Assembly: GCA_964387285.1 (NCBI GenBank)
Contig: CAYLWO010000013.1
Coordinates: forward strand, 42,305 to 106,304
Direction of reading: 5' to 3'
Length of the DNA: 64,000 nt
DNA from: Anaerohabitans sp964387285
GTDB lineage: Bacteria; Zhuqueibacterota; Zhuqueibacteria; Residuimicrobiales; Residuimicrobiaceae
Shown piece by piece: positions 9,035-18,233 of the stretch (position 1 is the stretch's first letter; each line of letters opens with the position of its first letter). The position numbers and the translations under genes are program-made. The notes under the pieces are model-generated. The model did not search any database, had not been told where the DNA came from, and saw nothing but the letters and a program-made list of their open reading frames with translations.

Positions 9035-10219
9035 TTATTTAATCCCATAACGTTCTATTTTTCGATACAAGGTGCGTTCACTCAAACCCAACAACTGCGC
9101 GGTCCGGCGTTTATTGCCGCCGGTTTTAAGCAGGGTGGCGCGAATCATATCCTTTTCCATATCAGCGACCGATCTGCGATCACTTCTCTTTTCAGCAGCT
9201 TCATCACTCGGCGTTTCCAGATAATCGATGGTCTGATCCTCGCGCCAGGGGTTGAGATGATAGCTGGGTTGTGATCGGGTCATCAGCAATTCCCGCAACT
9301 GCGCGATTTCACTTTTGATTTCCAGCAAGACGCGAAACAGCAGCTCTTTCTCCACCTCATCTTTGGACAGAGAAACCGGCATGGGTAGATTTTTGCCTGT
9401 GTACTCCCGATCGCGCAGGTATTTACCGACCGCAGCGTCATCGGTGCGACGGCCACGTTCCAGGACAATCACCTTTTCCACCACATTTTTCAATTCACGG
9501 ATATTGCCGGGCCAGTGATAGTGCATCAACCGGTGCATGCCGCTTTCGGTAAAACCTTCAAATTCGATGTGATTGTCCCGACAAAAATCATCGCTGAACT
9601 TGCGCACCAGCAACGGGATGTCATCCGGCCTTTCGCGCAAACTCGGCACCATGATATGCACGGCATTGAGGCGAAAAAAGAGATCATCCCGGAAATGACC
9701 CTTGCGCACCTCTTGTTCCAGATCCCTGTGCGTAGCGGTAATCAAACGCACATCCACCTGTTGCACCACGGTGCCGCCGACGCGCATAAACTCGCGCGAC
9801 TCGAGCACGCGCAACAGCTTTACCTGCGTGGTCAATGGCAAATCGCCGATCTCGTCGAGAAAAATGGACCCACGGTTTGCCTGTTCGAAATACCCGCGGC
9901 GACTGCCCACAGCGCCGGTGAACGAGCCCTTTTCATGACCGAACAACTCGGACTCGATGATGCCTTCCGGAATGGCGCCGCAGTTTACCGAAACCAGCGG
10001 CTGATCTTTACGACGACTGCGCAGATGAATGGCGCGGGCCACCAGTTCTTTACCGGTTCCGCTTTCTCCGGTTATAAGAACGGAAATATCCGTCGGCGCC
10101 ACCTGCTCCACAGTTTCCAGCATTTGTCTGACTTGCACCGATTCGCCTATGATGCCGGTTTGCATCTGTATTTCATTCTGGCGATCAGCAGCCAAAAGAT
10201 GTCCGTTGTTCGCGTTCAT
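9035..10219 (-). CDS. Sigma54-dependent transcriptional activator without sensor domain
   Basis: An AAA+ enhancer-binding protein that hydrolyses ATP to open sigma54-RNA polymerase promoters. The AAA+ domain starts near residue 20: Walker A GESGTGKE, the sigma54-contact loop as GSFTGA (usual GAFTGA) and Walker B with IFLDEIGDLP. The C-terminal 40 residues form a Fis-type helix-turn-helix (NKRRTAQLLGLSERTLYRKI). No receiver, PAS or GAF domain precedes the ATPase, so activity may be set by expression or a partner, as in PspF. It lies 13 bases after the epimerase gene and is coupled to lptE, which hints at an envelope-related regulon. Targets are unknown. Confidence 0.92.
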   Translation of the reverse strand: MNANNGHLLAADRQNEIQMQTGIIGESVQVRQMLETVEQVAPTDISVLITGESGTGKELVARAIHLRSRRKDQPLVSVNCGAIPEGIIESELFGHEKGSFTGAVGSRRGYFEQANRGSIFLDEIGDLPLTTQVKLLRVLESREFMRVGGTVVQQVDVRLITATHRDLEQEVRKGHFRDDLFFRLNAVHIMVPSLRERPDDIPLLVRKFSDDFCRDNHIEFEGFTESGMHRLMHYHWPGNIRELKNVVEKVIVLERGRRTDDAAVGKYLRDREYTGKNLPMPVSLSKDEVEKELLFRVLLEIKSEIAQLRELLMTRSQPSYHLNPWREDQTIDYLETPSDEAAEKRSDRRSVADMEKDMIRATLLKTGGNKRRTAQLLGLSERTLYRKIERYGIK

Positions 10220-10232
10220 AGATCATTGCTTT

Positions 10233-11159
10233 TTATTTGCGTTGACGAAAAAAGGCCACGGTCTCAGCCAGTCCATTTTCAATGGTATATTGCGGCAGCC
10301 ACTGCAAGATTCTCCGGGCTTTGCCCGGGTCAATCACACTGCGCATCTGTTCACCCTCTTTTTTATCGGCATGTTTCTCCGGCATACCAGCGGCCATCAA
10401 TGCATTGAGATGATGAAACAGCTGATTGACAGAAGTCTCCCGAGCCGTGCCGATATTGATGATTTCGCAGCCCGGCGCCGCCAAAGCAGCCAGATTGGCG
10501 GCCACCACATCTTTGACAAAAACAAAATCACGGGTTTGTTCACCGGTTCCATAAATCACCGGTTGCTGACCCGCCAACATACGTTCGCAAAAAATAGCTA
10601 CTACGCCGGCCTCGCCGTGCGGATTTTGCCGCGGTCCGTAGACATTGGCGTAACGCAGCGCCACATATTCCAGACCATAAGTGAGATGATAAAAGAAAAG
10701 ATATTTTTCACCGATCAGTTTGGTAATGCCGTAGGGCGAATAGGGTTGTGTGTTGTGCGTTTCGTCGGCCGGGAACCGGTCCTGTTCGCCATAGATGGCT
10801 CCCCCGGAGGAGGCAAAGATGACTTTTTTAACGCCGCGGCGCACGCTGTTTTGCAAAAGATTCAGAAAACCAAGTGCATTGATCTCGGCATCATAAATCG
10901 GGTCTTGCACGGATTTTCGCACATCCATTTGCGCGGCGTGATGATTGAGCACGTCAAACTGATGCTTGTCGAAAATGCCGGACACAGCCCGGTCGCGAAT
11001 GTCCATTTGATAAAAGATCGCTGCCGGATTCAGATTTTCTTTGCGACCTGTGGAAAGGTTATCGATGATCACGACCTCATGTCCGGCTGCGATATAAGCG
11101 TCGGTGATGTTGGAGGCGATAAAACCGGCGCCGCCGGTGACTAGAATTTTCATTTTCAT
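10233..11159 (-). CDS. NAD-dependent epimerase/dehydratase (UDP-glucose 4-epimerase-like)
   Basis: An extended short-chain dehydrogenase acting on nucleotide sugars, probably supplying cell-surface polysaccharide precursors. The 308-residue protein has the NAD-binding GGAGFIAS near the N-terminus (glycine pattern GxxGxxA), DNLSTG for cofactor specificity, and the catalytic pair in YSPYGITK (Tyr-x3-Lys). HHAAQMDVRKS matches GalE-type enzymes. The substrate is not certain; 4-epimerisation of UDP-glucose or UDP-GlcNAc is most likely. Start is ATG at 11159, with a second in-frame ATG at 11153. It heads a run with the sigma54 activator and lptE. Confidence 0.88.
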   Translation of the reverse strand: MKMKILVTGGAGFIASNITDAYIAAGHEVVIIDNLSTGRKENLNPAAIFYQMDIRDRAVSGIFDKHQFDVLNHHAAQMDVRKSVQDPIYDAEINALGFLNLLQNSVRRGVKKVIFASSGGAIYGEQDRFPADETHNTQPYSPYGITKLIGEKYLFFYHLTYGLEYVALRYANVYGPRQNPHGEAGVVAIFCERMLAGQQPVIYGTGEQTRDFVFVKDVVAANLAALAAPGCEIINIGTARETSVNQLFHHLNALMAAGMPEKHADKKEGEQMRSVIDPGKARRILQWLPQYTIENGLAETVAFFRQRK

Positions 11160-11228
11160 TCCTATATTATGTAAATATTTTTTTTGCGACGCAGCGTTTT
11201 GATGCGAAAATGCGTCCGGTCAACTTTT

Positions 11229-12509
11229 TCAAACTCTATTCAAATACGGCAACGCTTTGGCGCCGATGTCCTTGCGATAATAAGCTCCGTCAAAGGTAAT
11301 CTTGCCCACCGCTTCATAGGCCCGATCAATGGCAAGCGGCAGCTGCGGCGCCAATGCGGTGACCGCCAGGACGCGACCGCCGGCTGTTACGATCTGGTTT
11401 TCAGCCATTTTGGTGCCGGAATGAAAAACCTTGACCTCTTTGCCAAAGGGTCCGTCAACGCCGTAAATCGGTTTGCCGGTCTGATATTGGTTCGGATAGC
11501 CGCCGGAAGCGATCACAACCGTAACTGCGGTGGATCTATAATTCCGCCATTTTATATTCTGCAACTTGCCGTCAACGCAGGCCAACATCGCTTCAACAAG
11601 ATCGCTCTGCGCCAGCGGCAGAATGACCTGTGTCTCGGGATCGCCGAATCGACAATTATATTCCAACACCTTTGGACCATCTGCGGTGACCATCAAACCG
11701 GCATAGAGGACGCCTTTGTAAGGCCGGCCTTCCAACGCCATGCCGCGAACAGTCGGCTCAAGAATGTCGCGTTTGATGAGCGTCATCATGGCGTCAGAGA
11801 TAAAGGGCGCCGGTGCATACGCGCCCATGCCGCCGGTGTTCAGACCCTGATCGTTGTCAAAAATCCGTTTGTGATCCTGCGCCGGCGTCAGACAAACGAG
11901 ATTTTCGCCGTCCACCAGCGCCAGAACAGAGACCTCTTCACCGGCCAGGCACTCTTCGATGATGATCTTGCCTCCGCCTAGGCCGCCGCTTTGCATGTTG
12001 TTGATTATTTCCAGGGCCTCGGCAGCCTGATAGCGATCCGGACAGACCATGACCCCTTTACCGGCGGCCAGGCCATCTGCCTTTATGACCAAAGGATTTT
12101 CGGAACGATTGATAAACTCTTTTGCCGCCGTCAGATTGTCAAAGACCTGATAATCGGCGGTAGGAATATGATACTGATTCATGATGTATTTGGCGAACGC
12201 CTTGCTGCCTTCCAGCTCGGCTGCTTTTTGCGTAGGACCAAAAATCTTTAAACCGTTGTCGTTGAACAGGTCGACGATGCCGTCAACCAACGGCGCTTCC
12301 GGACCTACTACGGTCAAGTCGATTTTTTCTCTGACCGCAAATTGCAGCAACTCATCGAGTTTGTTGCTGCCGATAGGCACGCACCGGCCGTCTCGCGCGA
12401 TGCCGGCATTGCCGGGCGCACAAAACACTTTTTTCACCAACGGGCTTTTACCGATCTTCCAAACCAACGCGTGTTCGCGTCCGCCGCTGCCGATCACAAG
12501 CACTTTCAT
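11229..12509 (-). CDS. purD: Phosphoribosylamine-glycine ligase (GAR synthetase)
   Basis: Catalyses ATP-dependent joining of glycine to phosphoribosylamine, step two of de novo purine synthesis. At 426 residues it has full family length. The N-terminus VLVIGSGGREHAL is diagnostic. The ATP-grasp domain carries VIKADGLAAGKGVMV, the family hallmark QDHKRIFDNDQGLNTGGMGA and LEYNCRFGDPETQ. Its ATG overlaps the uvrB stop by four bases (ATGA type), so it is probably translated with uvrB, an unusual partner. Confidence 0.97.
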   Translation of the reverse strand: MKVLVIGSGGREHALVWKIGKSPLVKKVFCAPGNAGIARDGRCVPIGSNKLDELLQFAVREKIDLTVVGPEAPLVDGIVDLFNDNGLKIFGPTQKAAELEGSKAFAKYIMNQYHIPTADYQVFDNLTAAKEFINRSENPLVIKADGLAAGKGVMVCPDRYQAAEALEIINNMQSGGLGGGKIIIEECLAGEEVSVLALVDGENLVCLTPAQDHKRIFDNDQGLNTGGMGAYAPAPFISDAMMTLIKRDILEPTVRGMALEGRPYKGVLYAGLMVTADGPKVLEYNCRFGDPETQVILPLAQSDLVEAMLACVDGKLQNIKWRNYRSTAVTVVIASGGYPNQYQTGKPIYGVDGPFGKEVKVFHSGTKMAENQIVTAGGRVLAVTALAPQLPLAIDRAYEAVGKITFDGAYYRKDIGAKALPYLNRV

Positions 12510-14560
12510 CTCTTGATTTTTCCTCTCTCTCCTGATCTTGATCTGGCTGTATCGCTGATGCGCAACGTCTCGATCTGATCGCGCAGATCCGCGGCTTTTT
12601 CAAATTCCAATACGGCCGCCGCGTCAAACATCTTTTTTTCCAGTTCCCTGAACAGCTCTTCTTTTTCTGTCGGCGCCATGCGCGCCCACTTGCGCAAAAA
12701 TTCCGCATCTTCCAGCAGGCTGTCCGGTTTAGCATAACTGACGGCCGTCTTGACGTCTGCCACGCGGGTAGCGCCCATGACTTCTTCGACCGATTTTATA
12801 ATAGATCGCGGTTGAATGCCATGCTGCTCGTTGTACTCGGCCTGTATTTTGCGGCGCCGTTCGGTCTCGTCAATGGCTTTTTGCATGGAATCCGTGATGC
12901 GATCGGCGTAAAAAATCACCTTGCCGGCAATGTTGCGCGCCGCCCGGCCGGACGTCTGAATGAGCGATCTTTCAGAACGCAGGTATCCCTCTTTGTCTGC
13001 ATCCAAAATGGCCACCAGGGACACTTCAGGCAAATCCAGACCTTCGCGCAACAGATTGATCCCAACCAGGACATCAAATTCAGCCAACCGCAGATCGCGC
13101 AGAATCGCCACCCGTTCCAGAGAGTCTATCTCGGAATGGAGATAGCGCACACGGATGCCGACATTGGCCAGATACTCGGTCAAATCTTCAGCCATGCGTT
13201 TGGTAAGCGTGGTCACAAGGATGCGTTCATTGCGGCCGGCGCGCTCATTGATCTCTGCGATGAGATCGTCGATTTGACCTTTAACCGGCCGTACCTCCAC
13301 CTCCGGATCCATCAAGCCGGTGGGCCGGATGATCTGTTCCACCACAATGCCTTCGGACCGGGCCAATTCCTGATCCCCGGGCGTGGCGGAAACAAAAATG
13401 CATTTATCAATCGATGCAATGAACTCATCGTAATTAAGCGGTCGATTGTCCAACGCCGACGGCAGACGAAACCCGAATTCCACCAACGTTTCCTTGCGTG
13501 ACCGATCTCCATGATACATGGCCTGTATCTGCGGCAAACTGGCATGCGACTCGTCGATAATCAATAAAAAGTCCTTGGGGTAATAGTCAACGAGCGTTGA
13601 CGGTCGTTCGCCCGCTTGACGGTGCGCCAAATGCCGCGAATAGTTTTCGATGCCGGAACAGTAACCTATCTCTTCCATCATCTCCAGATCATAACGGGTG
13701 CGCTGCTCCAACCGTTGCGCTTCCACCAGTTTATTATGACTGCGCAACCAGGCCAGCCGGTCTTCCAGCTCTTCGCGAATGTTCTTCATGGCCGATTGCA
13801 GCCGCGGCGTGGTGGTGACGAAATGCTTGGCCGGATAGATGGCGGTCTTTTCCAGATCCTGTTTAATCTCTCCGGTCAAAACATCCACAACGTGAATGGC
13901 CTCGATCTCATCGCCAAACATCTCGATGCGCACAGCTTCCTTTTCATGAGCGGGAATAATCTCCACCACATCGCCGCGTACGCGAAACGTTCCGCGTTCA
14001 AAGGCCAGGTCGTTGCGCGTGTATTGAATATCAACCAGTTTCTGCAGAATTTCATTGCGCTCGATACGCTGCCCCTTTTGCAAAAAAAGCAGCATCTCTT
14101 GCCAAACCTCCGGAGAGCCCAGACCATAAATGCAGGAAACCGACGAGACGATGACGACGTCCTCACGCGACAGCAACGAACTGGTGGCGCGTAAACGCAG
14201 ACGGTCGATCTCGTCGTTGATGGAAGAATCTTTTTCAATATAGGTGTCGGTGGTCGGTAAATAAGCCTCCGGCTGATAATAATCGTAATAACTGATAAAA
14301 TACTCGACTGCGTTTTCCGGAAAAAAATTTCGAAATTCGCCGTACAATTGCGCAGCCAAAGTCTTGTTATGTGAAATCACCAAAGTCGGCCGGCCGTATT
14401 GTGCAATGACATTGGCCATGGTGTAGGTTTTGCCGCTGCCGGTAACGCCCAATAACGTCTGATAACGCGACGGTCGCTTTAAACCTTCCATGAGTTGTTG
14501 CACAGCCTGCGGCTGATCGCCCTGGAGCCTGAAATCCGATACCAACTTGAATTTTGCCAT
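12506..14560 (-). CDS. uvrB: Excinuclease ABC subunit B
   Basis: Damage-recognition helicase-like subunit of nucleotide excision repair. The 684 residues match the family length. Visible elements are Walker A GVTGSGKT (38-45), the beta-hairpin YYDYYQPEAYLP that inserts into damaged DNA, helicase motifs including SATPGDQE, GINLLREGLDLPEV and QTSGRAARN, and the C-terminal UVR motif (FEKAADLRDQIETLR) that contacts UvrC. The start MAKFKLVSDF is standard. A LexA-like inverted repeat lies about 63 bases upstream. Confidence 0.98.
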   Translation of the reverse strand: MAKFKLVSDFRLQGDQPQAVQQLMEGLKRPSRYQTLLGVTGSGKTYTMANVIAQYGRPTLVISHNKTLAAQLYGEFRNFFPENAVEYFISYYDYYQPEAYLPTTDTYIEKDSSINDEIDRLRLRATSSLLSREDVVIVSSVSCIYGLGSPEVWQEMLLFLQKGQRIERNEILQKLVDIQYTRNDLAFERGTFRVRGDVVEIIPAHEKEAVRIEMFGDEIEAIHVVDVLTGEIKQDLEKTAIYPAKHFVTTTPRLQSAMKNIREELEDRLAWLRSHNKLVEAQRLEQRTRYDLEMMEEIGYCSGIENYSRHLAHRQAGERPSTLVDYYPKDFLLIIDESHASLPQIQAMYHGDRSRKETLVEFGFRLPSALDNRPLNYDEFIASIDKCIFVSATPGDQELARSEGIVVEQIIRPTGLMDPEVEVRPVKGQIDDLIAEINERAGRNERILVTTLTKRMAEDLTEYLANVGIRVRYLHSEIDSLERVAILRDLRLAEFDVLVGINLLREGLDLPEVSLVAILDADKEGYLRSERSLIQTSGRAARNIAGKVIFYADRITDSMQKAIDETERRRKIQAEYNEQHGIQPRSIIKSVEEVMGATRVADVKTAVSYAKPDSLLEDAEFLRKWARMAPTEKEELFRELEKKMFDAAAVLEFEKAADLRDQIETLRISDTARSRSGERGKIKR

Positions 14561-14622
14561 AGTTATAATATACCACCTAAAGAAAAAAGAATCAAGATGG
14601 AAAAATTTGCATAAAATCGTTG

Positions 14623-14639
14623 ACTGTATGAAAAACAGT
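14623..14639. promoter_or_regulatory. Possible SOS-like inverted repeat upstream of uvrB
   Basis: ACTGT-N7-ACAGT, a 17-bp interrupted palindrome, lies about 63 bp before the uvrB start in a divergent intergenic region. It resembles the enterobacterial LexA box (CTGT-N8-ACAG) but has one base less spacing. LexA sites differ between phyla, so this is only suggestive. Confidence 0.3.
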
Positions 14640-14711
14640 AGTTAAATTGGCCTTAATTTACATCGTTTAGGCATATCGGTACTCAATTGAGCGATATGTG
14701 CTCGAAAACAA

Positions 14712-14740
14712 CCTTGCGCAGGTTTCCAACCTTCGCACGG
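14712..14740. repeat. Dispersed palindromic repeat, copy 1 (diverged)
   Basis: Imperfect palindrome starting CCTTGCGCAGGTTT and ending AACCTTCGCACGG. It is related to better copies at 21981-22008 and 29911-29939. It lies in the 5' leader of the GHL10 gene and accounts for a false N-terminal extension of that reading frame. Confidence 0.75.
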
Positions 14741-14757
14741 GAAAAATCTTTCCTCAC

Positions 14758-17112
14758 ATGAGACGGTCTTTGCGGGAGAGTCAGAGGTTGCGATTCGGAC
14801 GAATTTTATTTCTGCTTTATTGTACCACCGCCATCAGTTTGGCGTCTACTTTCAACTCTTTTCAGACTCGCGCCATATGGGTCACGCGTTGGGACTATCG
14901 CTCAGCCTCGGATATTGAAAAAATCATCACCAATGCGGTCAACGGTCGTTTCAATACCATCCTTTTTCAGGTTCGCGGCAACGCTACTGTTTTTTATCGA
15001 TCAGATATTGAACCCTGGGCGCCGGAATTGGGCGGCCAGTATCCGGGCTGGGATCCTTTGCAGACGGCGATACAATTAGCGCACGCCAACGGCATCGAAC
15101 TGCACGCCTGGATCAATGTCTATCCCGGCTGGAGCGGCGACGATCCGCCGAAACGGGGCGACCATCTATACTATACGCACCCGGACTGGTTCATGGTAGA
15201 CCAAAACGGCAGACGACAAAAAGCCAACGATCACTACTCTTTTCTCTCCCCCACTCATCCGGAAGTAACGCCCTATCTGCTGCGTATCTGTCGTGAGATC
15301 CTTGAAAAATATCGCATCGATGGTTTGCATCTGGATTATGTTCGTTTTCCGGGGCCTGCTTTTTCCTGGGATGAACCCTCGGTTACCCGATTCCGTCTGC
15401 AATACAGCTGTCTGCCGGAAAAAGAAACCTGGTTATGGACGGGATATCGTCGTCAGGCCATAAGCAATTTTATCGAGCAACTTTCTTCCATTCTTATAGA
15501 GAAACAACCGCGGGTAAAACTTACCGCTTCGGTGCTTGGAGACTATAGCGAAGGATTGCGCGTCTACTTGCAGGACAGTCATGAATGGCTGGCGCGCGGC
15601 ATTATAGACGCTATCTTTCCGATGATATACACGCGCGATAATCAACGCTTTCGCCGAGAGTTGACCGATCATCGTTTAAATGATCATCGTCGTCATGTTT
15701 ATCCCGGCATTTATATTGCTAACGAAGAACGGCTTCGTCAACAATGCGAGATTGCACAGGAATTGGGTTGTCAGGGCCTGTCGCTTTTTTCCTATGAATT
15801 GCTTTTTCCGAAACACGAACTCGGTGAAGAATTCCGCGTTTTTTTTGCAAGGCACTGGCCTGACAAAGCCGTGCGCACGCCCATGGTTTGGAAGGAGCAA
15901 ATGGGCGACACGCAGGGACCGGTGGTGGAAGAGGTTTATACCTTGCCGGTAAAAGTTTATCAAGATGCAAAATTCAAAATCGCCGCCCGCATCACAGACC
16001 CCAGCGGCGTCTACGACGATAAAACAGGGTCGAACGGCCAGGGCATTTATCTTTTATACGACCGTGTCTGGCCGCCGAACAAAGGCCAAGAGGTGCGGCT
16101 CAGTGCACATAAAACCAGATCCGGCTGGTATATTACGGATGACGCTCTGTCCGCGGATAATGCCGGCCTGGATTTTCGTTTTCGCATCTTTGCCTGGGAT
16201 AATTACCATGAATCTGCCGGTCACCCGAAACGCAACCTCGGCTTTAGCGATATCTGGTCACTGTGCATTCTGGCGCCTGCAGAAACCTATCGTTCCAGGG
16301 GACCCTGGGGACCGGAGATATGGGATCCTTCCGCCATCGCTCTGGACCAAAAAGAAAATGTTTGGCTGGTTACTCATGTGGGTCGACAATTGGAAATCAT
16401 CAACCGCAGCCAGCTCCCTGCCAGTTTCTCCCCCATTCTGGAAGGTTTAAACGATGAATTTAAAAAAGAAAAGTTGCAACCCATCATCGGATTGGCGTTC
16501 TGTCCGCCGGACATTATCTGTGTGAGCTCGCAAAATCGTCGGCGTATTTATCGTTTCAATACGCAATCCGGCGCTGCGTTAACTTCCATCGAGCTGAATT
16601 ATCAGCCCGCGGAGATGGCATGCGATCGTGATGGACATCTTTATATTCTGGAACAAGGCAGCAGCCGATGGCATGTGACCACCTCCCTGGGAATAGAGTT
16701 GCAGGGCAGCCCATTCGGCGTTGAGCATTCAGCGAACGATATTGCCGTTTTGGAGGACGGCAGTCGCATTTTCATCAGCGACCGCACCACCAACGGCGTA
16801 CAATGTTGGCATGGCGCCATAGAAGGGTACCGGGCACGCTACTGGCAGGAGGATGATCTCCCGGCTATGGATGTGGGTTGGGCGCGCCTGGCACGCGATC
16901 GTTCCGACTATGTTTATGTGCCGCACAGCGAACGCGGAGCTGTTTCCATTTTCAGCCGTACCGGCAAACCGGTCGAGCATCTGGTTGGCGGCGCCCCTCC
17001 GCTCAACGCACCCCAGGATATTGCGGTCTCTGCTTCAGGAGACACTTTGTTTGTCATCGAGACCATGGGCTCCGGACCGACTAAAATATTGCAGTGGTTC
17101 AAGAAAAAATAA
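14758..17112 (+). CDS. Secreted GHL10/DUF187 glycoside-hydrolase-like protein with C-terminal NHL-type propeller
   Basis: Exported protein of about 784 residues. After a signal-like segment (GRILFLLYCTTAISLAS) comes a GHL10-type TIM barrel: RAIWVTRWDY, FNTILFQVRGNATVFY, HAWINVYPGW, HPDWFMVDQNG and the conserved IDGLHLDYVRFP, where Asp residues are thought to be catalytic in this family. The FMQI-like end (IFPMIYTRDN) follows. Residues after about 520 look like an NHL/SMP-type beta-propeller (AIALDQKENVWLV, EMACDRDGHLYIL, DIAVSASGDTLFVIE). The frame is open back to 14698, but that part is the palindromic repeat, so I choose ATG 14758. The substrate is unknown; peptidoglycan- or polysaccharide-related glycans are typical. 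Confidence 0.85.
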   Translation: MRRSLRESQRLRFGRILFLLYCTTAISLASTFNSFQTRAIWVTRWDYRSASDIEKIITNAVNGRFNTILFQVRGNATVFYRSDIEPWAPELGGQYPGWDPLQTAIQLAHANGIELHAWINVYPGWSGDDPPKRGDHLYYTHPDWFMVDQNGRRQKANDHYSFLSPTHPEVTPYLLRICREILEKYRIDGLHLDYVRFPGPAFSWDEPSVTRFRLQYSCLPEKETWLWTGYRRQAISNFIEQLSSILIEKQPRVKLTASVLGDYSEGLRVYLQDSHEWLARGIIDAIFPMIYTRDNQRFRRELTDHRLNDHRRHVYPGIYIANEERLRQQCEIAQELGCQGLSLFSYELLFPKHELGEEFRVFFARHWPDKAVRTPMVWKEQMGDTQGPVVEEVYTLPVKVYQDAKFKIAARITDPSGVYDDKTGSNGQGIYLLYDRVWPPNKGQEVRLSAHKTRSGWYITDDALSADNAGLDFRFRIFAWDNYHESAGHPKRNLGFSDIWSLCILAPAETYRSRGPWGPEIWDPSAIALDQKENVWLVTHVGRQLEIINRSQLPASFSPILEGLNDEFKKEKLQPIIGLAFCPPDIICVSSQNRRRIYRFNTQSGAALTSIELNYQPAEMACDRDGHLYILEQGSSRWHVTTSLGIELQGSPFGVEHSANDIAVLEDGSRIFISDRTTNGVQCWHGAIEGYRARYWQEDDLPAMDVGWARLARDRSDYVYVPHSERGAVSIFSRTGKPVEHLVGGAPPLNAPQDIAVSASGDTLFVIETMGSGPTKILQWFKKK

Positions 17113-17174
17113 TCGTTTGGTCATTCAGATAAAATTTATATTCGCACTCTCTGCTTCTATTGAAAAAGACTGCT

Positions 17175-18059
17175 TCATTTTTTCCCGCGATAGATGGCCT
17201 TGCGTGCAATCAAGAGCGAGCATGGCAGTTCCTGCAATGTCTGTTCCAAATCATCGGGAAACAACCGGTTCCAAAGACCGCTCTGTTTTTTGGGCGCGTT
17301 GATGACAAACAGATCTGCGCTGATGTCGCGGGTAAACGCCAGAGAAGGAAACTGATCTTTGTCCAGCACACTTTGCGCATGATAGGCGACCTCCCAGGTA
17401 ACCTGTTTTGCCAGATATTTCTCCAGTTTAAGATCCTGCTGGGTATATATTTTTTTATAATCCTCAGGGGTGATCTCTTTTTTCTTTTTCAGATAGCTGT
17501 CCGGAATGCGAAAGGCATGTGTATAGTATAAATCGCGTGCACCGGTCATGGCGGCCAATCGGGCAGACAGATCCACTCCCACATCAGCCGTTTTGTGATA
17601 TTCGACCGCATGATGAATTTTTCGCATGCCTCTGGGCTCATCAGTTGGATTGGCATACAAAAGTACAGAACACGGCGCCAGCCTGGCCAGGTTGCGACCC
17701 ACGGATCCGATGTGAAATTTAAAAATGCTTTCCCGCGGCATGGCCCCGGCAATGATGAGTTCGGCATGATGTTCTCGCGCCGCTTCCAGCAGCACCACCT
17801 CGGGATCCCCGTTGCGTAATTCCAGTTTGATGTCAGAAATATTTGAAAAATAGGATTCGGCGATGGTTTTTTCCAGTTTGGCGGAATTTTCCTTCGATGC
17901 CTCACCGACATGCACAATGATCGGCGTCATTTTCAGCATGGCCAGTAATCGCTGAGATTCGTTCAACACTGCCATAGCACGGGGCGAAAAAGCTGCAGCG
18001 ACTATAGCACAACGACCATTCTGTTCCATAGAGTTTATTTTCTGTTGCATGCGCTTCAT
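17175..18059 (-). CDS. Tandem universal stress protein (UspA family)
   Basis: A 294-residue cytoplasmic protein with two USP-like halves. The first half keeps the nucleotide-binding pattern in AGAMPRESIFKFHIGSVGRNLA followed by CSVLLY, close to the G2xG9xGS motif of ATP-binding USPs. The second half is more divergent (ADLFVINAPKKQ ... CSLLIARKA). The frame is open to 18128, but the ATG at 18059 gives the better start. The role is generic stress resistance; no specific partner is apparent. It diverges from the spermidine-synthase-like gene over a short AT-rich region. Confidence 0.75.
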   Translation of the reverse strand: MKRMQQKINSMEQNGRCAIVAAAFSPRAMAVLNESQRLLAMLKMTPIIVHVGEASKENSAKLEKTIAESYFSNISDIKLELRNGDPEVVLLEAAREHHAELIIAGAMPRESIFKFHIGSVGRNLARLAPCSVLLYANPTDEPRGMRKIHHAVEYHKTADVGVDLSARLAAMTGARDLYYTHAFRIPDSYLKKKKEITPEDYKKIYTQQDLKLEKYLAKQVTWEVAYHAQSVLDKDQFPSLAFTRDISADLFVINAPKKQSGLWNRLFPDDLEQTLQELPCSLLIARKAIYRGKK

Positions 18060-18233
18060 CAATACACTTCTTTCTGCTTCGAATGACCTGACCCAGACCA
18101 GGGAACATAACCGCTGCGAGGCCGGCATTTCCGCTTGTAGTCATACCCGGTACTGATATTTTAGGAAAAATATCGCGAAATGCCAAGATTTTTTATCGCT
18201 TGCATCTGGAACTGATTTTATTAAATTTCAAGT

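Noticed and set aside
11187..11217. Hairpin GACGCA/TGCGTC between the epimerase and purD genes as a terminator
   Set aside because: On the minus strand it is followed by A residues, not T, so it does not fit an intrinsic terminator for purD.
14698..14757. 20-codon N-terminal extension of the GHL10 protein
   Set aside because: It lies in the palindromic repeat; the signal-like sequence begins after ATG 14758.
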